Assembly (NCBI RefSeq): GCF_006494715.1
Contig: NZ_CP041151.1
Location: 2,790,001-2,854,000 of the forward strand
Length of the DNA stretch: 64,000 nt
Origin: Shewanella sp. SNU WT4
GTDB taxonomy: Bacteria; Pseudomonadota; Gammaproteobacteria; Enterobacterales; Shewanellaceae
Reading direction: 5' to 3'
Made by a program: the position numbers and the translations under genes. Below the pieces are notes generated by a model, which did no database searches, was not told the DNA's origin, and saw only the letters and a program-made list of their open reading frames with translations. This document shows, in pieces, positions 39,772 to 48,475 of the stretch. How positions within the stretch are numbered: position 1 is the first letter of the stretch; the number at the start of each line of letters is the position of its first letter.

Positions 39772-40698
39772 GTGTTGCCTACCCCAGTAAAAAGCGTGGT
39801 AATGGTATTATTGACGAGCATGGCCATGGGCTTTGCTCCAGCCACTTATGCCAAAGAAGCTTGGTTTGAAGTTGAGGTGTATCTATTTAGCCGCAACGTC
39901 AATGCCAATGACATCCAAGAGGCATTGCCTGAAAAGGCCGTTGTTCCAAATACCAGTAACAGTTTGAATCTAAAAACTGAAGCCGGACAAGCGGGCGTGC
40001 ACAATAGCAACAAAGCTTACTTATTAGCTGGCAACGGTCAGTTCTCCCAATACATAAATAGTATTAACCGTGAGCGCGGCACTGCGGGTTTGCTGCATCT
40101 CACCTGGCGCCAAAACATGCAATCACGCCCAAGTTCAACCCCAATTCATTTATTTGGTGGTAGAGACTTCACGAGTCAGTATGATCTTATGGGTAATAAA
40201 GTAATGGCTGGCGGCGATTTAGCCCTTGATACCCTTACTGTGCAAGATAGTGCGCAAGATGGCCCTCAAGTGCAAAGCGGCGCCGTCATCACAGCTGGCA
40301 ATGGTCAGGTCATCAACCAAGCCGAAGTGCTACCCATGGGTATTGCGCCACAATTGCAGCCTAATGTGTGGCAACTTGATGGTAATTTATTGATATATTT
40401 AGATCACTTTCTTTATATCGAAACCAATTTAGTGCTGCGGGTTGAAGGCGAGAAGATTAACTTGCAAGAAGCCGTGCATAGCTTTAGTAACCAAGATGCT
40501 AGCGTAATGGAAACCAGCAGTGCTAACCCATTAGCATTTAGCGGTAGTGTGAGCGGCAATAATGCGCCAAGCGCGGTACCCTCGCCTTACCTTTATGCCG
40601 TCCCAATGAAGCAAAATCGACGCGTGCGCAGTAATGAACTGCATTACTTTGATAACCCACGCTTTGGCATGTTAATTCAAATCCGCAAGTTAAATTAA
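39772..40698 (+). CDS. csiV: CsiV-family periplasmic protein
   Basis: 308 residues with a signal peptide (VVMVLLTSMAMGFAPATYA, cleavage after about residue 27). The opening of the mature part, WFEVEVYLFSR, and the ending VRSNELHYFDNPRFGMLIQIRKLN are typical of CsiV/PF10972 proteins. In Vibrio cholerae CsiV is a small periplasmic regulator of chitin-related gene expression, and the family is also annotated as peptidoglycan-binding. The start is GTG with GGAG about 9 bases upstream. The position after mfd fits the family's conserved neighbourhood. Confidence 0.85.
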   Translation: MLPTPVKSVVMVLLTSMAMGFAPATYAKEAWFEVEVYLFSRNVNANDIQEALPEKAVVPNTSNSLNLKTEAGQAGVHNSNKAYLLAGNGQFSQYINSINRERGTAGLLHLTWRQNMQSRPSSTPIHLFGGRDFTSQYDLMGNKVMAGGDLALDTLTVQDSAQDGPQVQSGAVITAGNGQVINQAEVLPMGIAPQLQPNVWQLDGNLLIYLDHFLYIETNLVLRVEGEKINLQEAVHSFSNQDASVMETSSANPLAFSGSVSGNNAPSAVPSPYLYAVPMKQNRRVRSNELHYFDNPRFGMLIQIRKLN

Positions 40699-40881
40699 CG
40701 AGTTAACATCTAATTTATTCGTAAATTGTTGTCATCATGCCCTTTCGATGCGCTTGCCAAGGTATCAGGGCTGATGACCAACTTATCCACTTGCCAGGTT
40801 ATAAATGGCACTTTATAAAAAGCCACCTCAACCCCCAGCAACAGCCCCATCACAGCCAACTCAAGCCAAAGCCAACTCAGC

Positions 40882-41352
40882 CTAATCGACAGTGTGCGAC
40901 TGGGTTTGGCGCCAATGAATACTATGGCCGACTCGCTGCGCTAATAATTGATTAAGCGTCATAAAATCAGCAACCTCTAGCGCTGCGCCACTAATGCACT
41001 GCCACACAAATTGATGACAATTATTATCAAAGACATGGTAATCGCGATAATGATAAATGGCGGCGATAGCCGCATCTATGGCAGCCGTTTCAATAATGAG
41101 CTGGCCGATATCATTAGTTGCGCAAAAGATACGTTCACCACTGCGATGAGCTAAAAATCGCGCCCGAGACACAGGTCTAATTAGGCCCGAGCCATGCAAC
41201 TCAATAATGCAATCATCACCCACATAAATACCGCTATGCTCAATCACGCCAAATACGTGGCAACACACCACAGCGCCAGCCTTTAACATCACAGGCCGTT
41301 GCTCACTGGTCATTTCGCTAGGACTAAGGGCGATGGGATAGCATAGGGTCAT
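40882..41352 (-). CDS. LRAT-like / NlpC-P60 superfamily protein
   Basis: 156 residues resembling lecithin:retinol acyltransferase-like cysteine enzymes. The first strand GAVVCCHVFGVIEHSGIYVG holds the first histidine (His39), followed by CIIELHGSG (His53; the usual His position is Glu51). The catalytic Cys112 lies in FDNNCHQFVWQC, matching the NCEHF-type motif. Such proteins act as acyltransferases, phospholipases or amidases; no substrate can be assigned. The start at 41352 has GGGA 9 bases upstream, better than the codons reaching back to 41391. It lies 44 bases after the AraC gene on the same strand, so it may be controlled with it. Confidence 0.75.
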   Translation of the reverse strand: MTLCYPIALSPSEMTSEQRPVMLKAGAVVCCHVFGVIEHSGIYVGDDCIIELHGSGLIRPVSRARFLAHRSGERIFCATNDIGQLIIETAAIDAAIAAIYHYRDYHVFDNNCHQFVWQCISGAALEVADFMTLNQLLAQRVGHSIHWRQTQSHTVD

Positions 41353-41396
41353 AATTAAGTTCCCTTTCGATAAACAATCCATGAGGGGCAAAGCCG

Positions 41397-42182
41397 TTAG
41401 TCATGCCCAAGTTGGCGGCGGTATTGCTCTGGCGATGACTGCGCATATTTCTTAAACATCACAATAAAAGGTGATGTTTGGTTATAACCTAACATCAAGG
41501 CGACATCCTTGATAGATAGCCCTTCACGCAATAACTGTAATGAATAGATAAATTTATGGCGCTGCCTTAACTCAGTAAAACTCATGCCTAATATTTCTTG
41601 GCAGCGGCGCGCTAAGGTGCGCTCACTGGTATGAAGTAATGCGGCCCATTGCTTAATGCTATTGCTGTTGGCAGGTTCACTATCTAAGGCTGCCAGCATA
41701 GGTTGCAATAATTTATCTTGGCTTGAAGGTAAAAACTCTGGCATGACTGGGCTTTTAATCAGTTCATCGACTAACACTGCCACTAAGCGCTTATCCGCAT
41801 CGGTACTGGCTAAGGTAATTTGCCGTAAGCGCAAATCATTAATAATGGCTTGGGTTATCTCTGAAATTGCCAGCAAACAAGGTTCAAGCGGTAACACATC
41901 CGTCTTAGCGGCAATAATGTTCATGGCGCAGTAATGAATGCCGCGGCGAGTATAGCTTTGATGTTCAACACCAGCGGGTACCCAAATAGCAAACTGTGAC
42001 GGTGAAACTAACCTTTGCCCCTTGGCATACAGCTCCATAGTGCCAGCGCTGATAAATTGCACTTGGCCCCACTCATGCTGATGACTGGGAGTGACTGTAT
42101 GGGGTAAAAAATCCTGAAAATTAAAGAAAATCTCAGCATTGGCTACAGGTGCAATTTTTAGGGGATGGTAAACTGTTTTCAC
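41397..42182 (-). CDS. AraC family transcriptional regulator
   Basis: 261 residues. The N-terminal cupin-like sensor domain (about 1-100) has HTVTPSHQHEWGQVQFISAGTMEL and IWVPAGVEHQSY. The C-terminal double helix-turn-helix (about 165-258) has WAALLHTSERTLARRCQEILGMSFTELRQRHK and the hallmark SIKDVALMLGYNQTSPFIVMFKKYAQSSPEQYRRQ. It faces an EamA transporter in divergent orientation, a common pairing where the regulator controls the exporter. The inducer is unknown. Confidence 0.92.
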   Translation of the reverse strand: MKTVYHPLKIAPVANAEIFFNFQDFLPHTVTPSHQHEWGQVQFISAGTMELYAKGQRLVSPSQFAIWVPAGVEHQSYTRRGIHYCAMNIIAAKTDVLPLEPCLLAISEITQAIINDLRLRQITLASTDADKRLVAVLVDELIKSPVMPEFLPSSQDKLLQPMLAALDSEPANSNSIKQWAALLHTSERTLARRCQEILGMSFTELRQRHKFIYSLQLLREGLSIKDVALMLGYNQTSPFIVMFKKYAQSSPEQYRRQLGHD

Positions 42183-42289
42183 TAGGCTCTAACCTCAATA
42201 GCATCTGATGCTAATTGCCAGCTTAATACTAAAAAAGTGCTGATGGCGAAACTCAAGACTCAATGCCAGTTGCGATTACGCACTAACAA

Positions 42290-42305
42290 GGTGATTTAGA
42301 TCACA
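42290..42305. promoter_or_regulatory. CRP-like site between the AraC and EamA genes
   Basis: GGTGA-TTTAGA-TCACA: nine of ten half-site bases match the CRP consensus TGTGA-N6-TCACA. It lies between the divergent starts at 42182 and 42430. Confidence 0.6.
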
Positions 42306-42429
42306 CAAGTTCGATGCTGGCCGTCAAGCCATTCAATTTGGCTGATTAGCGATATTTGTATCATATCAGACCGTGGATAATAGCGCTTCTTGCAAATACC
42401 GAGGTTACACTCGCCGCATTAGGTCTCTC

Positions 42430-43320
42430 ATGTTGTATTTATTTCCCTTGCTCGCCGTTACTATTTGGGCTGGCAACGCCATTGTTAACAAGCTATCCGT
42501 TGGCCTCATAGATCCTCAAGCCATTTCTTTTTACCGCTGGTTTTTTGCCATGGTGTGCTTAACGCCGTTTGTGATAATGAAAGTCTGGCGTAATCGTGAT
42601 CAAATCAAGCCATTACTGCCAAAGTTAACCACATTGGCCCTGCTTGGCATGGTGCTTAACCAAAGCTTGGCGTATTTTGCAGCGGCGACCACCAGCGCGA
42701 CGAATATGGCACTCATCACCTCATTGGTACCGATTTTCAGCTTATTTTTAGCCATCCCCCTGCTTAAGCAAAAACTGTCACCGCTCGCCGTTGTTGGCAG
42801 CTTGCTCTCATTGTTTGGCTTAGTATTTATGCTAAGTCACGGCAACATAAGTCAATTGTCCATAGGCGTGACCCAAGGTGATTTATTGCTGCTGATCAGC
42901 GCCTTAGTGTATGCGCTTTATGGTGTGCTACTTAAACGCTGGCAACTGCCATTAGCCACTTGGGAGTCGGTTTACATGCAAGGCATGATAGCCGTCGTGT
43001 TGTTAACGCCGTTATTGTTTATGAGTCCAAGTCTTGCCATCTCGCAAGAGTCGGCGCCATTAATTATGTACGCCGCTATTGGCGCATCGTTAATTGCACC
43101 TTGGGCATGGATCAATGGTATTGCTAAACTTGGCGCCGATAGCGCCAGCGTATTCTTTAACTTAATGCCGATTATCGCCGCAATATTAGCAGCCATCATT
43201 CTCAATGAAAGCTTAGGGATTTATCACTATATCGGTGGCAGCTTAGTGATTGCCGGCGTACTGCTAGTGCAAATGAAACCCAAATTGGCCGCTAACGCTA
43301 AGCTTGCTTGTGCTAAGTGA
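42430..43320 (+). CDS. DMT superfamily (EamA) transporter
   Basis: 296 residues with about ten membrane helices in two EamA repeats. The first repeat opens MLYLFPLLAVTIWAGNAIVNKLSVG with the family's W-G-x-N motif and SFYRWFFAMVCLTPFV. The second has LISALVYALYGVLLKRW, and the last helices read SVFFNLMPIIAAILAAIILNESL. The start at 42430 has TTAGG 8 bases upstream; the GTG at 42373 would add an unlikely basic extension. Probably exports a metabolite under control of the divergent AraC gene. Confidence 0.9.
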   Translation: MLYLFPLLAVTIWAGNAIVNKLSVGLIDPQAISFYRWFFAMVCLTPFVIMKVWRNRDQIKPLLPKLTTLALLGMVLNQSLAYFAAATTSATNMALITSLVPIFSLFLAIPLLKQKLSPLAVVGSLLSLFGLVFMLSHGNISQLSIGVTQGDLLLLISALVYALYGVLLKRWQLPLATWESVYMQGMIAVVLLTPLLFMSPSLAISQESAPLIMYAAIGASLIAPWAWINGIAKLGADSASVFFNLMPIIAAILAAIILNESLGIYHYIGGSLVIAGVLLVQMKPKLAANAKLACAK

Positions 43321-43354
43321 TAACTCACAGCGCAATCGCTTGATATAACAGGGT

Positions 43355-44065
43355 TTAAGCCGAGACCAATAAGTGCTGCCATTGGGTCGGTTTGGCAGAG
43401 GCAAGCTGAGCGAGTAATAGCTCAGCGCAGGCCAATGCGTCCATAAATGCGCTATGTGCGGGATAAATAGGTAAATGATAACGGGCGCGGCAGGCCCCTA
43501 ATCGTAAATCATCGCTGCCAATGGCTTGTTGCCTTAACTGGAATCTTTGCTGCTCGAACGTTAGTGTATCTATGGCATGTAAGCATAAGGGCTCGCCCCA
43601 TACTTGCTTGCCATGATGGGCAAGAAACCCTAAATCTAACGGCGCGTGATGCGCCACCAGCAAGCGCCCGTGGGCGGCGGTAATTAGCTGCTCAAGGCCA
43701 GATGTTAAGCTAATGCCCTCTTGACTGACACTATCGACAATTCCATGAATACAGGCGCTTTGGCCAATATGACCATCAATCGCTAAGATGCAGCTGCCCG
43801 CTGTGGCGAGCGCAATTTTGCCCTTATCAATTCCCACCCAGCCGATACTGACGATTTGATCTTTATTGGCATCAAGTCCAGTCATTTCTAAATCAAACAC
43901 GAGCAAAGGTAAATCGGCCATAGCCAGAGACGCTAAGGGCACTTGGCTGTGGTAATACTCTTTCAGTAAGCACGATGTGGTGCTCGCCGCTGCCCGCTCT
44001 AAGGTATTGGCATAGCGCCGCTGCCAAGGTGAGCCCATGGATAACCACTGGTGAAACCATGCCAT
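43355..44065 (-). CDS. DEDDh 3'-5' exonuclease (DnaQ-like)
   Basis: 236 residues. Exonuclease motifs are LLVFDLEMTGLDANKDQIVSIGWVGI (ExoI, D-x-E near 55-57), LLVAHHAPLDLGFLAHHGK (ExoII) and YPAHSAFMDALACAELL (ExoIII, H-x4-D). These residues define the DEDDh family. It overlaps or abuts the DUF294 gene (2-base gap) and sits in the same order as Pseudomonas PA3232-PA3235. It may degrade a nucleic acid or nucleotide product linked to that module; the substrate is not known. Confidence 0.9.
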   Translation of the reverse strand: MAWFHQWLSMGSPWQRRYANTLERAAASTTSCLLKEYYHSQVPLASLAMADLPLLVFDLEMTGLDANKDQIVSIGWVGIDKGKIALATAGSCILAIDGHIGQSACIHGIVDSVSQEGISLTSGLEQLITAAHGRLLVAHHAPLDLGFLAHHGKQVWGEPLCLHAIDTLTFEQQRFQLRQQAIGSDDLRLGACRARYHLPIYPAHSAFMDALACAELLLAQLASAKPTQWQHLLVSA

Positions 44066-44066
44066 G

Positions 44067-45920
44067 TTATAAGCTCCGTAAAAACGCTAAGCGCAGGCCA
44101 GCTTGCGCATCATCCACCACTTTAAAGGCATCTTGCAGTTGATGGCGCATTAAGCTTGAAATATCCCCAGGTTTTAGAAAATTGGAGAGACTCTGCTGCT
44201 TAGCATATTGCTGGCCTTGATTGGCTAAGCGCAAATGGGCAATAAACTCTTGGGCATCGGCTAAATCTAGGGCTAAACGGCGTGATATAACGCCTTGATT
44301 CATCAGCGCTTGCAAGCGTTTCGCCGTATTAACTTCAGTGCAGCCCACACTTAAGGCGTACACCCGAGCAATATCTGTCACGAGAGCATTGCCTCTGTGC
44401 TTTAAATCCATGCCTTTAACTTCCGAGCCATCACGCTCCAGCACAAATTTACGAAAGAAACCTAATGGCGGGCGCGTTTGTATGGCATTGCCAGCCATAC
44501 CCGCTAAGAAAATATCATTGCCTTTGGTGACTGCCAGCACCTTGGTTTGCAATTCATTAAACAGCTCAGCGGGTCCATAGACTGAGCGCATATCAAAAAA
44601 GATACTGGCGTGCATTAATGCTTTAGGCTGCGGACTAATGACCCATTGCCGAAAATGGGCTTGCCAAGACTTAAGTGACATTCGCCACTTAGGGTTTTGC
44701 GCCATAATGTCGCCCGGGCAATACACAAAACCACAGGCATCTAAACTGCGGCACACATTGACGCTTAAGGTTTTGAAATACTCAGCGGCAGCAGCATCGG
44801 GTTCATCACTTAACAGCAAGGCATTGTCTTGATCAGAACACGCCACTTGGTCTTGCCGCCCTTGAGATCCAAAAGCTAACCAGCAGAATGCCATGGGCGG
44901 CGTGCCTAATAATTCACAATTAAGTTCAATTAAGCGGCGCGTCAGCGCATCTGTGACTGAGGTTAATACTCGCCCTATCTCATCGGCTCTGGCATCGGCA
45001 CTGATTAATTTTTGCAATAATTCAGGAATGCGCCGACTTATCACAATCAGCTTATCTATGGCGGTTTGGCGATTAATTTCACCAATTAACAGCAAAGGCT
45101 GCGAGCCTTGCGAGCGAATAATGTCTGAACTAGTTAACATGCCAACCACTTGCCCTTGCTCCACCACAGGCAAATGATGCAAGTGCTGCTCACTCATAAT
45201 ACTCATAGCTTCAAACACTAAGGTATTGGGCGAGATAGTAATAGGCGCAGGCGTCATGATGTTAGCGAGCGGCACACGACCATCTAAGCCTTGAGCTAAG
45301 ACCCGATTACGCAGATCACGATCAGTGACTATGCCCACCAGCGCGTCGTTATCGGTAATCACCACTGAGGATACTCGCGCCTGACTCATGGCTTTAGCGG
45401 CGTCGGTCACTTGGCTATGCAGCGCTATGGTTAATGCCGGACGCGCCATTAAGGCGCCAATGCGGCTAGTTGTACTTTGATCTTTAGCCTTGAATCTGGC
45501 CTGATTGCGTAGACGCTTGGCATAAGCGCGGGTGAAAAACTTAGCGAAATCGCGATTATCAGATTGCAGCTGATTAAAAGTATCGCCATCAAGCTCATAC
45601 ACTAAGCTATCTTCTAAAATCGCCACATGGTTATCACTGAGCTCCCCCGATAATAGCGCGGGGAAACCAAAGTAATCGCCCTCACCTAACCTATCAAGTA
45701 ACTCGCCTTGGGCATCTTTCACTTCAAAGGCGCCGCTGCGCACTATATGTAGGTTTAAGCAATCAGGGGATAACATCACATGGCGTTGATTAACGCTGTA
45801 ATAGCTAATTTGTAAGCGCCGCGCTACTTGCTCGCATAATTCACGGGATAAACCATCAAAGGGGACTAAGCCATGAAGAAACTGGACGATAGGCTGTAAT
45901 TCACTGGCATTTAGCGGCAT
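44067..45920 (-). CDS. Cyclic-nucleotide-binding / CBS / DUF294 nucleotidyltransferase-like protein
   Basis: 617 residues in four blocks. An N-terminal cNMP-binding domain (about 20-130) has LLDRLGEGDYFGFPALLSGE. Two CBS motifs (about 165-285) follow, including VVITDNDALVGIVTDRDLRNRV and HLPVVEQGQVVGMLTSSDIIRS. A DUF294 nucleotidyltransferase core (about 320-450) has AFGSQGRQDQVACSDQDNALLL, and an all-helical DUF294_C part (about 470-610) ends the protein. The family probably senses nucleotides and modifies a target; the reaction is not established. It is transcribed leftward and followed by the exonuclease; a terminator lies between it and the upstream symporter genes. Confidence 0.92.
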   Translation of the reverse strand: MPLNASELQPIVQFLHGLVPFDGLSRELCEQVARRLQISYYSVNQRHVMLSPDCLNLHIVRSGAFEVKDAQGELLDRLGEGDYFGFPALLSGELSDNHVAILEDSLVYELDGDTFNQLQSDNRDFAKFFTRAYAKRLRNQARFKAKDQSTTSRIGALMARPALTIALHSQVTDAAKAMSQARVSSVVITDNDALVGIVTDRDLRNRVLAQGLDGRVPLANIMTPAPITISPNTLVFEAMSIMSEQHLHHLPVVEQGQVVGMLTSSDIIRSQGSQPLLLIGEINRQTAIDKLIVISRRIPELLQKLISADARADEIGRVLTSVTDALTRRLIELNCELLGTPPMAFCWLAFGSQGRQDQVACSDQDNALLLSDEPDAAAAEYFKTLSVNVCRSLDACGFVYCPGDIMAQNPKWRMSLKSWQAHFRQWVISPQPKALMHASIFFDMRSVYGPAELFNELQTKVLAVTKGNDIFLAGMAGNAIQTRPPLGFFRKFVLERDGSEVKGMDLKHRGNALVTDIARVYALSVGCTEVNTAKRLQALMNQGVISRRLALDLADAQEFIAHLRLANQGQQYAKQQSLSNFLKPGDISSLMRHQLQDAFKVVDDAQAGLRLAFLRSL

Positions 45921-46003
45921 GGGCGACTCAAGTCAATAACTCGTGTGATCACTATAAGTAAGTCATTAATTCACTTATATAAGACTTAAGTGCAAATTGG
46001 CAT

Positions 46004-46026
46004 AAAAAAAGGCGCCCGTAGGCGCC
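46004..46026 (-). terminator. Intrinsic terminator after the symporter operon
   Basis: On the minus strand GGCGCC-TACG-GGCGCC-TTTTTTT, between the symporter stop and the DUF294 gene. Stem matches the suc operon terminator, with a different loop. Confidence 0.9.
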
Positions 46027-46067
46027 GATTGGAAACTAACACTTAAGTTGCGTGCTTAAGTTTGTGC

Positions 46068-47786
46068 TTAGTGATCTTGCGCTTCACCTGCACCTTTAGG
46101 GAAACGGATAGATTCAATCATCTCACCAATTTCAGTAGGAACTTTAGCTGTCATTTTCATCACCACTAATGCCACAGTAAAGTTAACTACCATACCGATA
46201 ATACCTATGCCCTCTGGCGAAATACCTAGGAACCAGTGTTCAGCATTATTCAGAGTTGGGTTCATAAACTTAAAGTAAGCGATATAGCCTGAGGTAAATG
46301 TCAGACCTGTCACCATACCTGCAATTGCCCCTTCTTTGTTCATGGTCTTAGAGAAGATACCCATGATAATCGCAGGGAACAGACTCGAAGCCGCTAAACC
46401 GAAGGCGAGCGCTACGACCGCCGCGACAAATCCCGGCGGATTGACCCCAAAGTAGCCTGCCACCACAATGCCGACAGCAGAAGCAATACGGGCATAGGTA
46501 AGCTCTTGTTTATCAGACATATTCGGCGCTAAGTTTTTCTTTAACAAGTCATGGGATACTGAGGTTGAAATCACCAACAATAAACCTGCAGAAGTTGATA
46601 ACGCTGCCGCCATACCACCCGCGGCGACGAGTGCAATCACCCATGCTGGCAGTGATGCAATTTCTGGCGTAGCTAATACTATGATGTCGTTATCGATTTT
46701 CATCTCATTACGTTCACCATTGGCATAGAACATCTTGCCATCAGCGTTTTTATCATCCCAAGAAATAAGACCTGTCTTTTCCCAGTTTTTAATCCAAGCT
46801 GGCGCTTCGCTATGCACAACACCCGCTTGATCTGGACCATTAATAGTCTCAATCATATTAACGCGAGAGAAAGCTGCTAATGCTGGAATGGTGGTGTACA
46901 TGATAGCTATCATCAGTAACGCCCAGCCTGCTGATGAACGCGCATCTTTAACTTTAGGCACTGTGAAAAAGCGGACAATGACGTGAGGTAAACCTGCAGT
47001 ACCTACCATCAAGGCCGCAGTGATAGCAATCACGTCAATCGTTGACTTAGTACCCTCAGTGTATTGGTTAAAGCCTAATTCTGCTGATAAACCATCAAGC
47101 TTATCCAGTAAATACACGCCTGTGCTATTACCTGCCGCATCGACAAGTTCAGCGCCTAAACCAACTTGTGGGAACACATGGCCAGTCATCATAATAGAGA
47201 TGTAAATGGCTGGTACCATATAAGCAAAAATCATTACGCAATATTGAGCGACTTGGGTATAAGTAATGCCTTTCATGCCGCCTAATACGGCATAAAAGAA
47301 CACCACCGCCATACCTATATAGACACCGGTATCAATTTCAACTTCTAAGAAGCGCGAGAACACGACCCCGACGCCGCGCATTTGGCCGGCAATATAGGTA
47401 AAGCAGATAAAGATGGCACAAACCACAGCCACAGTTCGCGCGGCTTGCGAGTAATAACGCTCACCGAGGAAATCTGGCACAGTAAATTTACCAAACTTGC
47501 GTAAATACGGCGCCATACACAAGGCCAGTAATACATAACCACCAGTCCAACCCATGAGATACACGCTGCCGTCATAACCAGCAAACGAGACGATACCCGC
47601 GAGTGAAATAAAAGACGCCGCTGACATCCAGTCAGCCGCAGTAGCGGCACCATTCATAATCGGATGCACGCCGCCACCCGCCACGTAAAACTCTTTGGTT
47701 GAGCCAGCCCGCGCCCAAATCGCAATCGCGATATACAGCGCAAACGAGCCGCCGACAATCAGATAAGTTAAGGTTTGTAAATCCAT
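46068..47786 (-). CDS. Sodium:solute symporter large subunit (VC_2705 / ActP-like)
   Basis: 572 residues with about thirteen membrane helices. It starts MDLQTLTYLIVGGSFALYIAIAIWARAGSTKEFYVAGGGV and has the SSF signatures MNGAATAADWMSAASFISLAG and YTQVAQYCVMIFAYMVPAIYISI. A charged insert near residues 335-365 (DKNADGKMFYANGERNEMKIDND) separates two helices. The family imports acetate or other small organic anions with sodium. The start 47786 has GAGGAC 8 bases upstream. It follows the DUF4212 small subunit by 10 bases and forms a two-gene operon. Confidence 0.92.
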   Translation of the reverse strand: MDLQTLTYLIVGGSFALYIAIAIWARAGSTKEFYVAGGGVHPIMNGAATAADWMSAASFISLAGIVSFAGYDGSVYLMGWTGGYVLLALCMAPYLRKFGKFTVPDFLGERYYSQAARTVAVVCAIFICFTYIAGQMRGVGVVFSRFLEVEIDTGVYIGMAVVFFYAVLGGMKGITYTQVAQYCVMIFAYMVPAIYISIMMTGHVFPQVGLGAELVDAAGNSTGVYLLDKLDGLSAELGFNQYTEGTKSTIDVIAITAALMVGTAGLPHVIVRFFTVPKVKDARSSAGWALLMIAIMYTTIPALAAFSRVNMIETINGPDQAGVVHSEAPAWIKNWEKTGLISWDDKNADGKMFYANGERNEMKIDNDIIVLATPEIASLPAWVIALVAAGGMAAALSTSAGLLLVISTSVSHDLLKKNLAPNMSDKQELTYARIASAVGIVVAGYFGVNPPGFVAAVVALAFGLAASSLFPAIIMGIFSKTMNKEGAIAGMVTGLTFTSGYIAYFKFMNPTLNNAEHWFLGISPEGIGIIGMVVNFTVALVVMKMTAKVPTEIGEMIESIRFPKGAGEAQDH

Positions 47787-47796
47787 GGTGTCGTCC

Positions 47797-48063
47797 TCAG
47801 TCTTCTTGCACGTTATATTTTTTATCGAGGTTATTGGCCATGGCTGCGTACACAAAAATCAGCACGACAAACACGTACATGGCGCCTTGCTGTGCAAACC
47901 AGAAGCCTAACTTAAAGCCCATGAACTGCACTTGATTTAAGGTATCGACTAACATGATGCCGCACACGTAGGACACCACGAACCAAATCGCCAGCAAACT
48001 TAGCACCAGTTTGAGATTCTCATTCCAGTAGCCTTTTGCCTTATCATTATTTTCAAAAGCCAT
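47797..48063 (-). CDS. DUF4212 symporter small subunit
   Basis: 88 residues with two membrane helices (LVLSLLAIWFVVSYVCGIMLV and AMYVFVVLIFVYAAMANN) and the typical N-terminal YWNENLK. The TIGR03647-type protein is always encoded before the large symporter gene and probably helps it fold or gates it. The start 48063 was chosen for its GGGAG ribosome site 7 bases upstream, over an earlier in-frame codon at 48129. Confidence 0.92.
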   Translation of the reverse strand: MAFENNDKAKGYWNENLKLVLSLLAIWFVVSYVCGIMLVDTLNQVQFMGFKLGFWFAQQGAMYVFVVLIFVYAAMANNLDKKYNVQED

Positions 48064-48475
48064 AGTGACTCCCTTGTTGTATTCAAAGTTCATCTCCAAT
48101 CTAACAAGTGAGCAACATGCCACAATCAAGACCTTAGTCTATGAGTTGGTTGCGCCAAACAAGCAGCTTCAACTAACATCATGTTTTTTAACGAATAAGT
48201 GTCATTTTTAACGCAAGTTAATTCACTTACCCCTAAGCCAACTTAGACTAATGTCGAAGGCCATTAGGACTTGAAATGCTATGTCACCAGGGGTTAGGCC
48301 TATGTGTGACGCATAAACGGCGCTTTACACTTGTAAGTAGTTAATTTTAAAAATGTTAAATTACCAGAGGATTAGCCTCTAGCTGGGCTGATAGGGTTCG
48401 CGTATAATTTGGCCACTTTGGCTGCCTAGCAGCCCTGCCGTTGGCCGAGCGTGGCCATAAATGATGTAGACTTAG
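48064..48475. other. Divergent control region, symporter / hydrolase
   Basis: About 410 bases without a gene. A TATAAT at 48403-48408 faces the hydrolase but has no good -35. The promoter of the DUF4212-symporter operon must lie near 48080-48250; no strong hexamer pair was identified. Confidence 0.4.
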
